Of a stretch of 64,000 bases of DNA, positions 1-8,370 are shown in pieces. How positions within the stretch are numbered: the stretch's first letter is position 1; every line of letters begins with the position of its first letter. Source of the stretch: Leeuwenhoekiella polynyae (GTDB lineage: Bacteria; Bacteroidota; Bacteroidia; Flavobacteriales; Flavobacteriaceae); the NCBI RefSeq assembly GCF_042683665.1, contig NZ_JBHUOO010000008.1. One strand, given 5' to 3'. The notes below the pieces were generated by a model. The model ran no database searches. It saw only the letters and a list, made by a program, of their open reading frames with translations, and had not been told where the DNA came from. The position numbers were made by a program, and so were the translations under genes.

Positions 1-144
1 CATAGCATAGCCTACCATTCTTGCACTTTTTGCAGCACCCAGACATCTGGCAATAGCACCATAAGAAGTTACTTTTCCGTAAGGAATTTGCCTTGCGACA
101 TCATAGACTCGTTCAAAAAAATTGAGGGTTTCAGACTTTGCCAT
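1..144 (-). CDS. Alkyltransferase-like (MGMT family) protein, N-terminal part
   Basis: Reading the minus strand from an ATG at 144 gives 48 codons that run off the window edge. The peptide has the helix-turn-helix signature of the O6-alkylguanine-DNA alkyltransferase fold: IPYGKVTSYGAIARCLG followed by SARMVGYAM, which in the family forms the DNA-binding recognition helix. Short proteins with this module at the N-terminus are usually ATL/YbaZ-type proteins that bind alkylated guanine and flag it for nucleotide excision repair. The active-site region (PCHR or its variant) lies outside the window, so a true methyltransferase cannot be excluded. The start lies inside the 3' end of the LysE gene (14 nt overlap), suggesting translational coupling in a trmB-lysE-atl transcript. 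Confidence 0.8.
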   Translation of the reverse strand, partial: MAKSETLNFFERVYDVARQIPYGKVTSYGAIARCLGAAKSARMVGYAM

Positions 145-763
145 AAAGCATACGAATGAGTGTAAGCACGACTAAGACTATCATCAAAGCTGCCATAAAA
201 TAATTAGAATACTTTGCAAAATTGCGGGGCTCGTGCTGAATGCGATTAAAACCTACTACATATAAATACAGTGCCGTGAATGTCCCAGATGCCGCAGCTA
301 GCGTAAATAAAGCCACCTCAACCCAACCATTATTGCTCACACTAGTTACATTAAATGCTGCACTAAGCGCACAAAAATATGGGATAGGCAAAACATTGAT
401 CACCGCCACAAAAACACCTTTTGCAAAACTGCGACGCCCTGAGTGTTTGGGGATTTCAACCTGTTTAACCTTATTTTTTTTAGCCGCGATAAAAAAATAA
501 ACTGCCAGTATTCCAAAAATTACAATGCCTGTACGCAAAAGCGTGTTGCGTACAACTGGATGACTAAAAATATAACGTGCTAATAAAATAGCAACAAACG
601 CCTGAATTAAAACTACGATTGAAGCTCCTATGGCAACCAGAATTCCGTTACGCATCCCGCGATGCACGCAGGTCTTTGCGACAGACATATTAACAAGACC
701 GGGAGGAAGTACGCCCAGAAAAGCCGCGAAATAAGTTATAAAAAAGAGCTTCGTTATTTCCAA
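131..763 (-). CDS. LysE/RhtB family exporter
   Basis: A 210-residue membrane protein with about six hydrophobic segments. Its N-terminus contains FLGVLPPGLVNMSVAKT, the LysE-family signature (a glycine/proline-rich turn after TM1). The family exports amino acids such as lysine, arginine or homoserine lactones across the inner membrane; the substrate here is unknown. The start is a TTG at 763, six bases after the trmB stop, with a stop codon just upstream in frame, so no longer version exists. It overlaps the alkyltransferase-like gene by 14 nt and so sits in the middle of a three-gene minus-strand operon. Confidence 0.85.
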   Translation of the reverse strand: MEITKLFFITYFAAFLGVLPPGLVNMSVAKTCVHRGMRNGILVAIGASIVVLIQAFVAILLARYIFSHPVVRNTLLRTGIVIFGILAVYFFIAAKKNKVKQVEIPKHSGRRSFAKGVFVAVINVLPIPYFCALSAAFNVTSVSNNGWVEVALFTLAAASGTFTALYLYVVGFNRIQHEPRNFAKYSNYFMAALMIVLVVLTLIRMLYGKV

Positions 764-769
764 AAGTAA

Positions 770-1444
770 TTAGTTGATCCTGAATTTGATATAAGTTATC
801 GCTTTACCTTTTTCAAGATACTGTTTTTCATAAAAAGTCTGTATACCTATTACTTCTTCTGGCGCTAAATGATTGATATACACATTGTGATGCGCATACA
901 AAATCTCGTGTCCCAGTCCTTCAAGAAGTCCCAATGTATACCCATGCATAAACTCACTGTCTGTTTTTAAATGCATCACACCATCTGATTTCAAAATGGT
1001 TTTATAACGTGCAAGAAAATCAGGATTGGTCATCCTGTGCTTGGTGCGTTTATACTTGATCTGCGGATCTGGGAATGTGATCCAAATCTCAGAAATCTCA
1101 TTTTCTGCAAAAGCTTTATCAACCAATTCGATCTGAGTTCGCATAAAACCGGCATTAGTGATATTCTCTTCTAAAGCCGTTTTTGCACCACGCCAAAAAC
1201 GCGCACCTTTTATGTCTATCCCCAAGAAGTTTTTATCGGGATAGCGTTGCGCCAGACCCACAGTATATTCTCCTTTTCCACAACCCAATTCTAAAACAAT
1301 AGGCTTGTCGTTTTTAAAGAAATCACGGTTCCAGTTTCCTTTTAAAGGAAATTCCTGTTCAGTCAAATCCTCTCGTTTTGGCTGAATTACATTGCTAAAT
1401 GTTTCGTTTTCGCGAAAGCGTCTCAATTTATTTTTACTTCCCAA
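770..1444 (-). CDS. trmB: tRNA (guanine-N7)-methyltransferase TrmB
   Basis: 224 residues. It forms m7G46 in the tRNA variable loop using S-adenosylmethionine. Visible motifs are the SAM-binding ELGCGKG (residues 52-58), the acidic end of the next strand (GIDIKG, about 75-80), the TrmB signature FPDPQIKYKRTKHRM (124-138) and LKTDS (159-163). The N-terminal MGSKNKLRRF block is typical of Flavobacteriaceae homologues, which supports the TTG at 1444 as the start although it is not ATG. First gene of the minus-strand run trmB-lysE-atl. Confidence 0.95.
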   Translation of the reverse strand: MGSKNKLRRFRENETFSNVIQPKREDLTEQEFPLKGNWNRDFFKNDKPIVLELGCGKGEYTVGLAQRYPDKNFLGIDIKGARFWRGAKTALEENITNAGFMRTQIELVDKAFAENEISEIWITFPDPQIKYKRTKHRMTNPDFLARYKTILKSDGVMHLKTDSEFMHGYTLGLLEGLGHEILYAHHNVYINHLAPEEVIGIQTFYEKQYLEKGKAITYIKFRIN

Positions 1445-1760
1445 ATCTGATGATCTCTAATCCCGCAAGCGGACGTTAATGCTTTAAAAACTTAAAACCA
1501 CTGAAGCTTTTGCTCTCGCAAAATAGGCCTCTACAAAAATTCGCGTCAAATATACGGGTACTCCTTCACATGCGCTTCTATAATCAAGCTATAAAACATA
1601 CTAACCTTTTGATAACACAATTAAAAATACACAACATGTTGATATTTAGAATACTACAAACAAACTATGTTTTTTCAAATAGTATACTAAACGGTATTTT
1701 TAATAGTTTGATAATCTAGCGGAAACGTTTAATTACCAGCTATGTTACATCTTTGTATTA
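1445..1760. other. AT-rich intergenic region between trmB and the glycosyltransferase
   Basis: 316 bases separating divergent genes. It holds the candidate trmB -7 element and, at 1748-1755, CATCTTTG, a one-mismatch -7 motif six bases before the glycosyltransferase ATG, which would give a nearly leaderless mRNA. A 69-codon open frame at 1510-1719 has no recognisable domain and is probably chance. No hairpin or RNA gene was recognised. Confidence 0.5.
1547..1554 (-). promoter_or_regulatory. Candidate -7 element upstream of trmB
   Basis: The minus strand reads TATATTTG, an exact match to the Bacteroidetes sigma-A -7 consensus TAnnTTTG, about 100 nt upstream of the trmB TTG. No convincing -33 TTG is seen at the expected distance, so this is only a candidate. 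Confidence 0.35.
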
Positions 1761-2930
1761 ATGAATAAACCAAAAAACATATTAGTCGCACCGCTTAACT
1801 GGGGACTGGGTCATGCTACACGCAGCATACCCATTATCCATGCGCTTTTGGCTGAAGGTTTTCAGGTTATCATAGGTAGTGACGGTCCTGCGTTGCAACT
1901 ACTTCAAAAAGAATTTCCGCAGCTTGAGTTTTTAGAATTTCCTTCTTATAAAATAGAATACGCTAAAAACGGAAAACGTTTTAAATGGAAAATGCTTTTG
2001 CGCAGTCCTAAAGTGCTTAAGGCGATCCGGCAAGAACGAGAATTACTTAAGAAACTGGTTAAAAACAAAAAAATAGACGGGGTTATTTCTGACAACCGTT
2101 TAGGTCTTTACCACAACGATATACCTACCGTTTTTGTAACACACCAATTACAGGTTTTAAGCGGAAGCACCACCCGTTTGACTTCGGCTATGCACCGCAA
2201 TTATATTAAGCGTTTTGATGAGTGCTGGGTTCCTGATTTTTCTGGAAAAACCAATCTAAGCGGAAAACTAGGTCATCCTAAAAAGTTTGAAATCCCAGTA
2301 AAATATATTGGAGCTTTGTCGCGCTTAGAGCCTGTTGAGACTGAATCGCATTACGACATTATGGTGTTGTTAAGCGGCCCAGAACCTCAACGTACAGAGC
2401 TTGAAGAACTTTTAATGCACGAACTGAAGCACTATAAAGGTCAGGTGCTTTTTGTACGCGGTGTGATTGAAGAACAACAAACCGTTACCCGGAAAGAGCA
2501 GGTAAAAATTGTAAACTTTATGGAAACTGAAGATTTACAAAAAGCCATTTGTTCTAGCGACCTCATCATTAGTCGCTCTGGCTACACTACAGTAATGGAT
2601 TTGTATAAACTGGGTAAAAAAGCCTTTTTTATACCAACACCCGGTCAAACCGAACAAGAATATCTTGCAAAACGTTTGCAAAACAAAGGTGTTATACCCT
2701 TTAAAGAACAAGAGAATTTCAGCCTAAAAGCACTGAGCAAGGCTAAAGTTTATAGTGGTTTTAAACCCTTACTCAACGAGGGAAGTTTCAACAGCACTGG
2801 TTTTAGGGAGCTCTTCAGCCTTTTCAAGAGTGAACGAAAATTCAGATCCCACTCCAAAGTCGCTTTCAATATAAATCTTTTCGTCATGGGCTTCAATAAT
2901 ATGCTTGACGATAGAGAGACCAAGGCCTGA
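1761..2930 (+). CDS. MurG-like (GT-B fold) glycosyltransferase
   Basis: 389 residues. The N-terminal NWGLGHATRSIPI (13-25) is the glycine-rich loop of MurG/GT28-like glycosyltransferases. The C-terminal half carries LIISRSGYTTVMDLYKLGK (268-286) and FIPTPGQTEQE (290-300), the nucleotide-sugar-binding site of GT-B enzymes. It probably transfers a sugar to a lipid or surface glycan at the inner membrane; substrate unknown. The family-like C-terminus (FRELFSLFK, near 348-356) is followed by about 33 residues of charged sequence unlike the family. From residue 337 on, the gene lies antisense to the 3' end of the downstream histidine kinase. So the stop has probably been displaced into the convergent gene; see findings. 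Confidence 0.8.
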   Translation: MNKPKNILVAPLNWGLGHATRSIPIIHALLAEGFQVIIGSDGPALQLLQKEFPQLEFLEFPSYKIEYAKNGKRFKWKMLLRSPKVLKAIRQERELLKKLVKNKKIDGVISDNRLGLYHNDIPTVFVTHQLQVLSGSTTRLTSAMHRNYIKRFDECWVPDFSGKTNLSGKLGHPKKFEIPVKYIGALSRLEPVETESHYDIMVLLSGPEPQRTELEELLMHELKHYKGQVLFVRGVIEEQQTVTRKEQVKIVNFMETEDLQKAICSSDLIISRSGYTTVMDLYKLGKKAFFIPTPGQTEQEYLAKRLQNKGVIPFKEQENFSLKALSKAKVYSGFKPLLNEGSFNSTGFRELFSLFKSERKFRSHSKVAFNINLFVMGFNNMLDDRETKA

Positions 2931-3854
2931 TCCTCCTTCTCTGCGCGAACCACTTTTGTCTACGCGATAAAACCGCTCAAATAGTCGCGGAATGTGTTCT
3001 TTAGCGATTCCTTCTCCATTATCAGTCACCCGCACAATAACTTTATTCTGAATTAGATTTTCAATAGAAATTTCTGTTGTACCGTCTTGCTTCCCATATT
3101 TTATAGAGTTTACAATAAGATTGGTAAGCAACTGCTGAATACGCTCCCGATCTGCATTTACATAAATGGGCTCATTGTAATCCATATCTGTAGTCAGCGT
3201 GATATTCTTTTTAGAAGCTTTCATCTCCAGCAACTCAAACGTGTCTTTTACCAGCACAACCATATCAAAATATTCATACCGCAAGTTCAGATCTCCTACC
3301 TCTAGTTTAGAAATCATATCCAGATCACTCACCAGATAAACCAGACGCTCTACTGCTGCTGCTGCGCGTTTAAGGTATTTTTTGCGTACGCTTTTATCCT
3401 TCATCGCCCCGTCAAGAAGCGTGAGAATATAACCCTGCGTAGTGAATAAAGGTGTTTTAAGTTCGTGCGCCACATTACCCATAAACTCTTTTCTGTACTC
3501 TTCACGTATCTTAAGCGATTCGATCTCTAATTTTTTACTGGCTGCAAAACGCTCAACTTCTTTAGTGAGCGTATTCATATCTGTAGTTACTTGCCCGCGT
3601 CGTAAGGTTGTCACATCAAGCAGCGATACATCATCATAGATTTTCTTCACGCGTTTGTAGATAAAACGCTCAACCCGCACCTGTATCAGCACAAAAGAAA
3701 ACGCAAAGCACACGACAAAGAACAGCAGCGTAAACGACCAGTCAAAGGTATTTTTAAGATAGAAAAAAACGCTCACAAAGAGCGTTAGTGCAACAGTGAT
3801 CATCGAAGATGAAAACACCGCAAAGCGATATGATTTTTTAAATTTGGCTGCCAT
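2769..3854 (-). CDS. PhoR-like sensor histidine kinase
   Basis: 361 residues. Two N-terminal membrane segments (about 13-33 and 40-58) with only a short loop between them, so there is no large sensor domain. Then a HisKA domain with the phospho-acceptor H130 in NVAHELKTPL, and a HATPase with an N-box (LLTNLIVNSIKYG), a G1 box (DNGEGIA) and a G2 box (GGSGLGLS). It autophosphorylates and passes phosphate to the adjacent response regulator; the two genes overlap as TAATG (1 nt). Flavobacterial homologues of this pair are often called PhoR/PhoB-like, but the signal is not known here. Its last 162 nt lie antisense to the glycosyltransferase 3' end. Confidence 0.9.
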   Translation of the reverse strand: MAAKFKKSYRFAVFSSSMITVALTLFVSVFFYLKNTFDWSFTLLFFVVCFAFSFVLIQVRVERFIYKRVKKIYDDVSLLDVTTLRRGQVTTDMNTLTKEVERFAASKKLEIESLKIREEYRKEFMGNVAHELKTPLFTTQGYILTLLDGAMKDKSVRKKYLKRAAAAVERLVYLVSDLDMISKLEVGDLNLRYEYFDMVVLVKDTFELLEMKASKKNITLTTDMDYNEPIYVNADRERIQQLLTNLIVNSIKYGKQDGTTEISIENLIQNKVIVRVTDNGEGIAKEHIPRLFERFYRVDKSGSRREGGSGLGLSIVKHIIEAHDEKIYIESDFGVGSEFSFTLEKAEELPKTSAVETSLVE

Positions 3855-4537
3855 TAAACCACAAATTTATACCCTACACCTTTAATGGTTTTAAACTTTT
3901 TGTCTCCTATTTTTTCGCGTAGTTTTCTAATGTGTACGTCTATGGTTCTTCCGCCTACAACAACCTCGTTACCCCAAACTTTATCTAGAATATCTTCGCG
4001 TTTAAAGACTTTACCGGGCTTTGAAGCAAGAAGCGAAAGCAATTCAAATTCTTTTCTGGGGAGTACCATTTCTTTTTTATCCTTAATGATTTTATACTCC
4101 TCACGGTTGATTACTAAATCTCCAATCTTTACAGAAGCATCACCTTCTTCCTCCTCTTTAAGACGACGTAAAAGAGCCTTTACTTTACTCACCAACACCT
4201 TGGGTTTTATAGGCTTTGTGATATAATCATCTGCACCTGCATCATAACCAGCAACCTGAGAGTAGTCTTCACCACGGGCGGTTAAAAAAGTGATAATGGT
4301 TTCTTCATGCCCCGGTAACTTTCTAATCTGCTCACAAGCCTCAATACCATCCATCTCAGGCATCATAACATCTAGAATTATAAGATGTGGATTATTCTTT
4401 TTTGCGGCCTTAACTCCTTCTTTACCATTAGAAGCAGTAATCACCTGATAGCCTTCATTACTAAGGTTATACCCTACAATTTCCAGAATATCCGGCTCAT
4501 CATCAACCAGCAAAATTTTAATCTCTTTTTTCTTCAT
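3854..4537 (-). CDS. OmpR/PhoB-type response regulator
   Basis: 227 residues. The receiver domain has the acidic pair D12/D13, the phosphorylated aspartate D56 (LIILDVMMPEMDG), the conserved TAR and K108 (YITKPIKP). The C-terminal winged helix (about 130-227) contains LPRKEFELLSLLASKPGKVF and the recognition-helix block RTIDVHIRKLREKIG, ending in the wing GVGYKFVV. It binds DNA as a dimer when phosphorylated by the kinase encoded immediately downstream (TAATG overlap). The start is the ATG at 4537, with a well-placed promoter about 30 nt upstream. Confidence 0.92.
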   Translation of the reverse strand: MKKKEIKILLVDDEPDILEIVGYNLSNEGYQVITASNGKEGVKAAKKNNPHLIILDVMMPEMDGIEACEQIRKLPGHEETIITFLTARGEDYSQVAGYDAGADDYITKPIKPKVLVSKVKALLRRLKEEEEGDASVKIGDLVINREEYKIIKDKKEMVLPRKEFELLSLLASKPGKVFKREDILDKVWGNEVVVGGRTIDVHIRKLREKIGDKKFKTIKGVGYKFVV

Positions 4538-4561
4538 AAGGCTAAAAATTTAATGTAATCG

Positions 4562-4589
4562 TAAAGATACTGTTTAAATCTTGGCACAA
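4562..4589 (-). promoter_or_regulatory. Promoter of the response regulator/kinase operon
   Basis: On the minus strand TTG (4587-4589) is followed after 17 nt by TATCTTTA (4562-4569), close to the Bacteroidetes TTG-N17-TAnnTTTG arrangement, about 25 nt upstream of the regulator ATG. Confidence 0.5.
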
Positions 4590-4672
4590 TAATGCTAAAA
4601 GCATTAGTAACATTTAGATAAAGTATACTTGCTTTAAAATTAATAAATGTTCTGCTGCTTTTCCATTTTAAA

Positions 4673-4680
4673 TACCTTTG
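4673..4680 (+). promoter_or_regulatory. -7 promoter element of the LuxE-like gene
   Basis: TACCTTTG is an exact match to TAnnTTTG. Transcription would begin a few bases downstream, so the ATG at 4698 rather than the more distal in-frame ATG at 4647 is the start. Confidence 0.6.
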
Positions 4681-4697
4681 CAACTCTAAAATTAGCT

Positions 4698-5675
4698 ATG
4701 CTCCCAGAATCTATTTTTAAAATTTCTAATGCTGCTGAATTTGAAACCTGCGCACTTGCATCTTTTCAGTTTCAGTGGGAACACAATGCGGTCTACCGTA
4801 AATTCTGTGACCATTTAGCTGTTATTCCTTCAGCAATTAATCAGGTTGAAAAAATACCCTTTCTTCCTATTCAGTTTTTTAAGGAGTTTAACGTTTTAGC
4901 TTCAACAGATGCTATTCAGACTACATTTACAAGCAGTGGCACCACCGGAAGCATCACTAGTAAACACCACGTCACAGACCTGAGTTTGTATGAATATAGC
5001 TTTCGCGAAAGCTTTAATTTACATTACGGTAACATCGAAGAGTATACAGTACTTGCGCTTTTACCTTCGTATCTCGAGCGCAATGGATCTTCTTTAATTT
5101 ATATGGTAGATTGCCTGATCAAAGACAGTAAAAATCCTGAAAGTGGCTTTTACTTAAACGATTATAACGGCTTGAGCAAAACGCTAAAACGCCTGGACGC
5201 AGCAGGAGAAAAGGTTTTATTAATTGGTGTTTCTTTTGCATTACTTGATCTGGTAGAGCAGTTTGATTTTAAGCTTCAAAACACCATTGTAATGGAAACC
5301 GGCGGCATGAAGGGTCGTCGTAAAGAACTAATTCGCGAAGAGCTGCATCAAATTCTTAAAAAAGGTTTTGGCGTAGCCGAAATTCACAGCGAATATGGCA
5401 TGACCGAATTGCTTTCTCAAGGATATTCTAACGGTAAAGGTATTTTCACGTTACCCCCGTGGATGCAAGTTTTTATGCGGGATACTGAAGATGCACTACA
5501 ACTTATAAAGCCCGGTAAAGCAGGTGGGATCAATGTGGTTGATCTTGCCAATCACTACTCATGCCCGTTTATCGCCACTCAAGATCTGGGTAAGAAAATA
5601 GACGATAAACACTTTGAAATTCTGGGAAGATTTGACACCTCAGATATACGCGGTTGTAATCTTATGGTTTTGTAA
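4698..5675 (+). CDS. LuxE-like acyl-protein synthetase family enzyme
   Basis: 325 residues from the ATG at 4698. The longer frame from 4647 would start upstream of the promoter. It is related to the LuxE acyl-protein synthetases of the ANL (acyl-adenylate) superfamily. Visible motifs are the nucleotide-binding TSSGTTGS (78-85), METGGMKGRRKE and HSEYGMTELLSQGY, the equivalent of the adenylation-domain A5 motif. Such enzymes activate a carboxylic or fatty acid as an adenylate and pass it to a thiol. Stand-alone members are common in Bacteroidetes without lux genes, and no luxC/D/A/B homologue is visible here. Single gene divergent from the response regulator, with a terminator behind it. Confidence 0.8.
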   Translation: MLPESIFKISNAAEFETCALASFQFQWEHNAVYRKFCDHLAVIPSAINQVEKIPFLPIQFFKEFNVLASTDAIQTTFTSSGTTGSITSKHHVTDLSLYEYSFRESFNLHYGNIEEYTVLALLPSYLERNGSSLIYMVDCLIKDSKNPESGFYLNDYNGLSKTLKRLDAAGEKVLLIGVSFALLDLVEQFDFKLQNTIVMETGGMKGRRKELIREELHQILKKGFGVAEIHSEYGMTELLSQGYSNGKGIFTLPPWMQVFMRDTEDALQLIKPGKAGGINVVDLANHYSCPFIATQDLGKKIDDKHFEILGRFDTSDIRGCNLMVL

Positions 5676-5756
5676 TTTTTTTTTAAAATTACTGTAAGTT
5701 ATTTGTCATATAACCGACTTAATAACTGTTCATAATTGGTTGGTTAGTTAAGTTGG

Positions 5757-5796
5757 AAAACCCGGTTACTTGATATTCAAAAGTACCGGGTTTTTT
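5757..5796. terminator. Bidirectional rho-independent terminator
   Basis: AAAACCCGGTTACTT and AAGTACCGGGTTTTTT form an approximately 14-bp stem with one bulge and A/T tracts on both sides, between the convergent LuxE-like and Lrp genes. A second smaller hairpin (AAAACC-ATTTTT-GGTTTT, about 5809-5826) follows. Confidence 0.75.
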
Positions 5797-5830
5797 ATTG
5801 GTTCAATCAAAACCATTTTTGGTTTTCAAC

Positions 5831-6301
5831 CTAAATCTGAATCTGCCTTTCTATTTGTTGATTTAAGGAAATAAAAGTTTCTGTTCGTGAAACACCGTCA
5901 ATAGCCTGTACTTTTTTGTTGAGTAAGTGCATCAGGTGTTCGTTATTTTTACAGAGTATTTTAATGAAAATTGACCAGTTTCCGGTGGTATAATGACACT
6001 CTAAAACTTCAGGGATTTCTTCAAGCTGTTTAACCGCTTTGGGGTTGCTCATTGCCCGGTCGAGATAAATCCCTATAAAAGCCATGGTATTATATCCTAA
6101 AACTTTAGGATCTACTGTAAATTTTGAACCGGTAATTAAACCTGATTTTTCCAATTTGCGCAGGCGCTGGTGAATAGCAGCACCCGAGATCCCTACTTGT
6201 CTGGCAATCTCTAAAATGGGTTTTCGTGCATCATCCATCAACTGACGTAAAATGATTTTATCTATTCCGTCAATTGCTATTTGTTCGTTTACGATTTTCA
6301 T
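5831..6301 (-). CDS. Lrp/AsnC family transcriptional regulator
   Basis: 156 residues. The N-terminal helix-turn-helix spans about residues 27-56 (KPILEIARQVGISGAAIHQ), followed by an alpha-beta RAM domain (about 65-150) that binds amino acids and mediates octamer formation. Its position just downstream of saccharopine dehydrogenase on the same strand suggests, but does not prove, that it controls lysine or other amino-acid metabolism. Confidence 0.9.
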   Translation of the reverse strand: MKIVNEQIAIDGIDKIILRQLMDDARKPILEIARQVGISGAAIHQRLRKLEKSGLITGSKFTVDPKVLGYNTMAFIGIYLDRAMSNPKAVKQLEEIPEVLECHYTTGNWSIFIKILCKNNEHLMHLLNKKVQAIDGVSRTETFISLNQQIERQIQI

Positions 6302-6415
6302 AACCTATAATTTGTCACCTAAAAGTAGCAATAAACTTACTTCACACAAGCTCTAACTGAATAAAAGTTATAATCGTAAACTATTCTCCGGCAAATCCGC
6401 AAGGCATTATTAGAA

Positions 6416-6473
6416 AACAGCTTTTGACTTTGCTGCACGTTTTGAAGTATTTTAATCTCGATTACCGAGTAAA
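6416..6473 (+). repeat. Dispersed palindromic repeat, copy A
   Basis: Contains AACAGCTTTTGACTT, then AAGTATT and the near-palindrome CTCGATTACCGAG followed by TAAA. The first block is shared with the copy at 49165 and the second with copies at 15543, 30725, 42773 and 49165. It lies between lrp and the saccharopine dehydrogenase gene. Confidence 0.6.
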
Positions 6474-6484
6474 CTAAATTAAGC

Positions 6485-7849
6485 TTATTCGTGATGTGGG
6501 TTATAGCCCAAATAAGGCACTTCGTATTCTTTAAAAATAATTCCGTGAGTCTCTAACTCATCAAGAATAGGGTTGTAAACTTCTTTTGAAACCGGCAATT
6601 GTACTCCCGGATTGGCAATAACACCGTTTAAAATCTTTAACGCTGCTATACCCACCGGTAAACCCACCGTTTTTGCCATTGCGGTATAGGTTTGATTCTC
6701 GCCCACACTTACCATAGTTGAATCTATTTGTTTTTGCTCGCCCTTGAGTTCATAACCAAACTTATGATACATTACGATCATATCTTTATCATTGTGATCA
6801 AGCGTCCATTTATCTTCAAGAATGCGTTGCAGGCATTGAGCAGGAGTTGCTTTCCGAAGCCCAATTTTTTTAGTTTTATCAAATAAATTCAATTCTAAGA
6901 GTTTATCCCACAGCAAATCATCCTGATCAATCTTGAGCATATGACGCAATTTTAACTGCACAGAGTCTGTAGGAGAATACGGCAAAAATAAGTTTGTAAA
7001 CTCGCGGTAGCTCATCGTTTCTGTATCCTGCAAAACATAACTATCATCTGTCATCCCGAGTTGTACAAAAAGATTCCATGCTCGTGAAAAACCTACTCTA
7101 CGCATGGTCCCTCTATATAACGTAAGCACATCTTCAAGACCGTAGATGCTTCGGTATTTTAATGAATTACGGTTTGCATACGCCTCAAATCGCCCGTAAC
7201 CCTCCACATCAAGAAATTCTGTTCTTCTGAAAAGTCTTTGATAGGGAATGTATTTGTAGGTTCCTTCCTGAATAAACTCTGCTGCACCACCTTGCCCGGC
7301 TAAAACCACATTTCTAGGATTCCAGGTAAATTTATAATTCCAGAGATTATCATCACTTTCAGGAGCAACTAATCCGCCACAAAACGATTCAAACAAAAGT
7401 AGTTTACCTCCCTGATCTCTAATGCGGTCAATCACCCGCATTGCGCTCATATGATCAATACCGGGATCCAGACCTATTTCGTTCATAAAAATAAGTCCGC
7501 TTGCGGTTACCTCTTTATGTAAGGCTTCCATCTCCTCGCTGATATAAGAAGCCGTTACCATATTTTTTTTGAAGCGTAAACAATCTCGTGCTATTTCGAT
7601 ATGCAACCGTGCGGGCAACATACTAATTACAATAGCAGCATTTTTAATTAGTTGTTGTCTCACCTCAGTATCTGCTATCTCTAATTGAATGGCTTCTACA
7701 CACGCCCAGTCTTTTGCCAGTCGCGTTGCATTAATGAACTCCTTATCAGCAACAATTAAACGCAAGTCCTCGGTGATAGCATTTTCGGCTAAATATTTTA
7801 TAAGCTGTGCAGTAGATTTTCCTGCTCCTATAATTAAGACATTTCGCAT
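6485..7849 (-). CDS. Saccharopine dehydrogenase family protein
   Basis: 454 residues. An N-terminal Rossmann fold with VLIIGAGKSTAQLIKYL (4-20) binds NAD(P). It is followed by the saccharopine dehydrogenase/reductase catalytic region, including MNEIGLDPGIDHMSAM (about 121-136). Length and order resemble the glutamate-forming saccharopine dehydrogenase of the alpha-aminoadipate (lysine) pathway, used in lysine catabolism in many Flavobacteria; carboxynorspermidine dehydrogenases are related, so the exact substrate is inferred. Transcribed divergently from the DUF423 gene and upstream of lrp. Confidence 0.85.
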   Translation of the reverse strand: MRNVLIIGAGKSTAQLIKYLAENAITEDLRLIVADKEFINATRLAKDWACVEAIQLEIADTEVRQQLIKNAAIVISMLPARLHIEIARDCLRFKKNMVTASYISEEMEALHKEVTASGLIFMNEIGLDPGIDHMSAMRVIDRIRDQGGKLLLFESFCGGLVAPESDDNLWNYKFTWNPRNVVLAGQGGAAEFIQEGTYKYIPYQRLFRRTEFLDVEGYGRFEAYANRNSLKYRSIYGLEDVLTLYRGTMRRVGFSRAWNLFVQLGMTDDSYVLQDTETMSYREFTNLFLPYSPTDSVQLKLRHMLKIDQDDLLWDKLLELNLFDKTKKIGLRKATPAQCLQRILEDKWTLDHNDKDMIVMYHKFGYELKGEQKQIDSTMVSVGENQTYTAMAKTVGLPVGIAALKILNGVIANPGVQLPVSKEVYNPILDELETHGIIFKEYEVPYLGYNPHHE

Positions 7850-7912
7850 ATTAAAATAGTATTTTTACTCCTGTTGAATTTAATCATTTGATCGCGCATT
7901 AAAACACGTATT

Positions 7913-8299
7913 ATGAAAAGAACGCTTCTCATCACCGGTTCGCTTTTAGGTTTAACAGCAGTCATTCTGGGAGCTTTTGGAGCCCACGGCCTTAAGGAGA
8001 GTTTAACTCCCGAAGCTATAAATTCATTTGAAACCGGTGTGCGTTACCAAATGTACCATGCATTCTTACTGCTATTAACCGGTACTGCCTTACCCTTAAC
8101 TGAAAAAGCTCAAAAAAGCACATTTTATCTGATTCTTTTAGGCGTGCTTTTATTCAGCGGTTCTATTTATTTACTCACCACAAAACCTCTTACGGAAATT
8201 GATATTTCGGCCATTGCCTGGATTACCCCAATAGGCGGTGCTTTACTAATCTCAGCCTGGATTCTAATTACCTATAATTTTATTAAATCTGTAAAATAA
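7913..8299 (+). CDS. DUF423 small membrane protein
   Basis: 128 residues with four predicted transmembrane helices (about 4-24, 45-62, 70-88, 98-122). The motif GAFGAHGLKE at the end of the first helix is the DUF423 (YgdD-like) signature. It resides in the inner membrane; the biochemical role is unknown. It sits alone between a divergent saccharopine dehydrogenase gene and pckA. Confidence 0.85.
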   Translation: MKRTLLITGSLLGLTAVILGAFGAHGLKESLTPEAINSFETGVRYQMYHAFLLLLTGTALPLTEKAQKSTFYLILLGVLLFSGSIYLLTTKPLTEIDISAIAWITPIGGALLISAWILITYNFIKSVK

Positions 8300-8370
8300 T
8301 CAATTGCTTTATACTTATTGATAAAATTAAAGCACTAATTTTACCGCGTATTTACTAAAAATTCAATTTT

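Noticed and set aside
1510..1719. 69-codon open frame upstream of the glycosyltransferase
   Set aside because: AT-rich, no domain, no promoter, and the composition (Asn/Ile/Leu rich) is what random AT-rich sequence gives.
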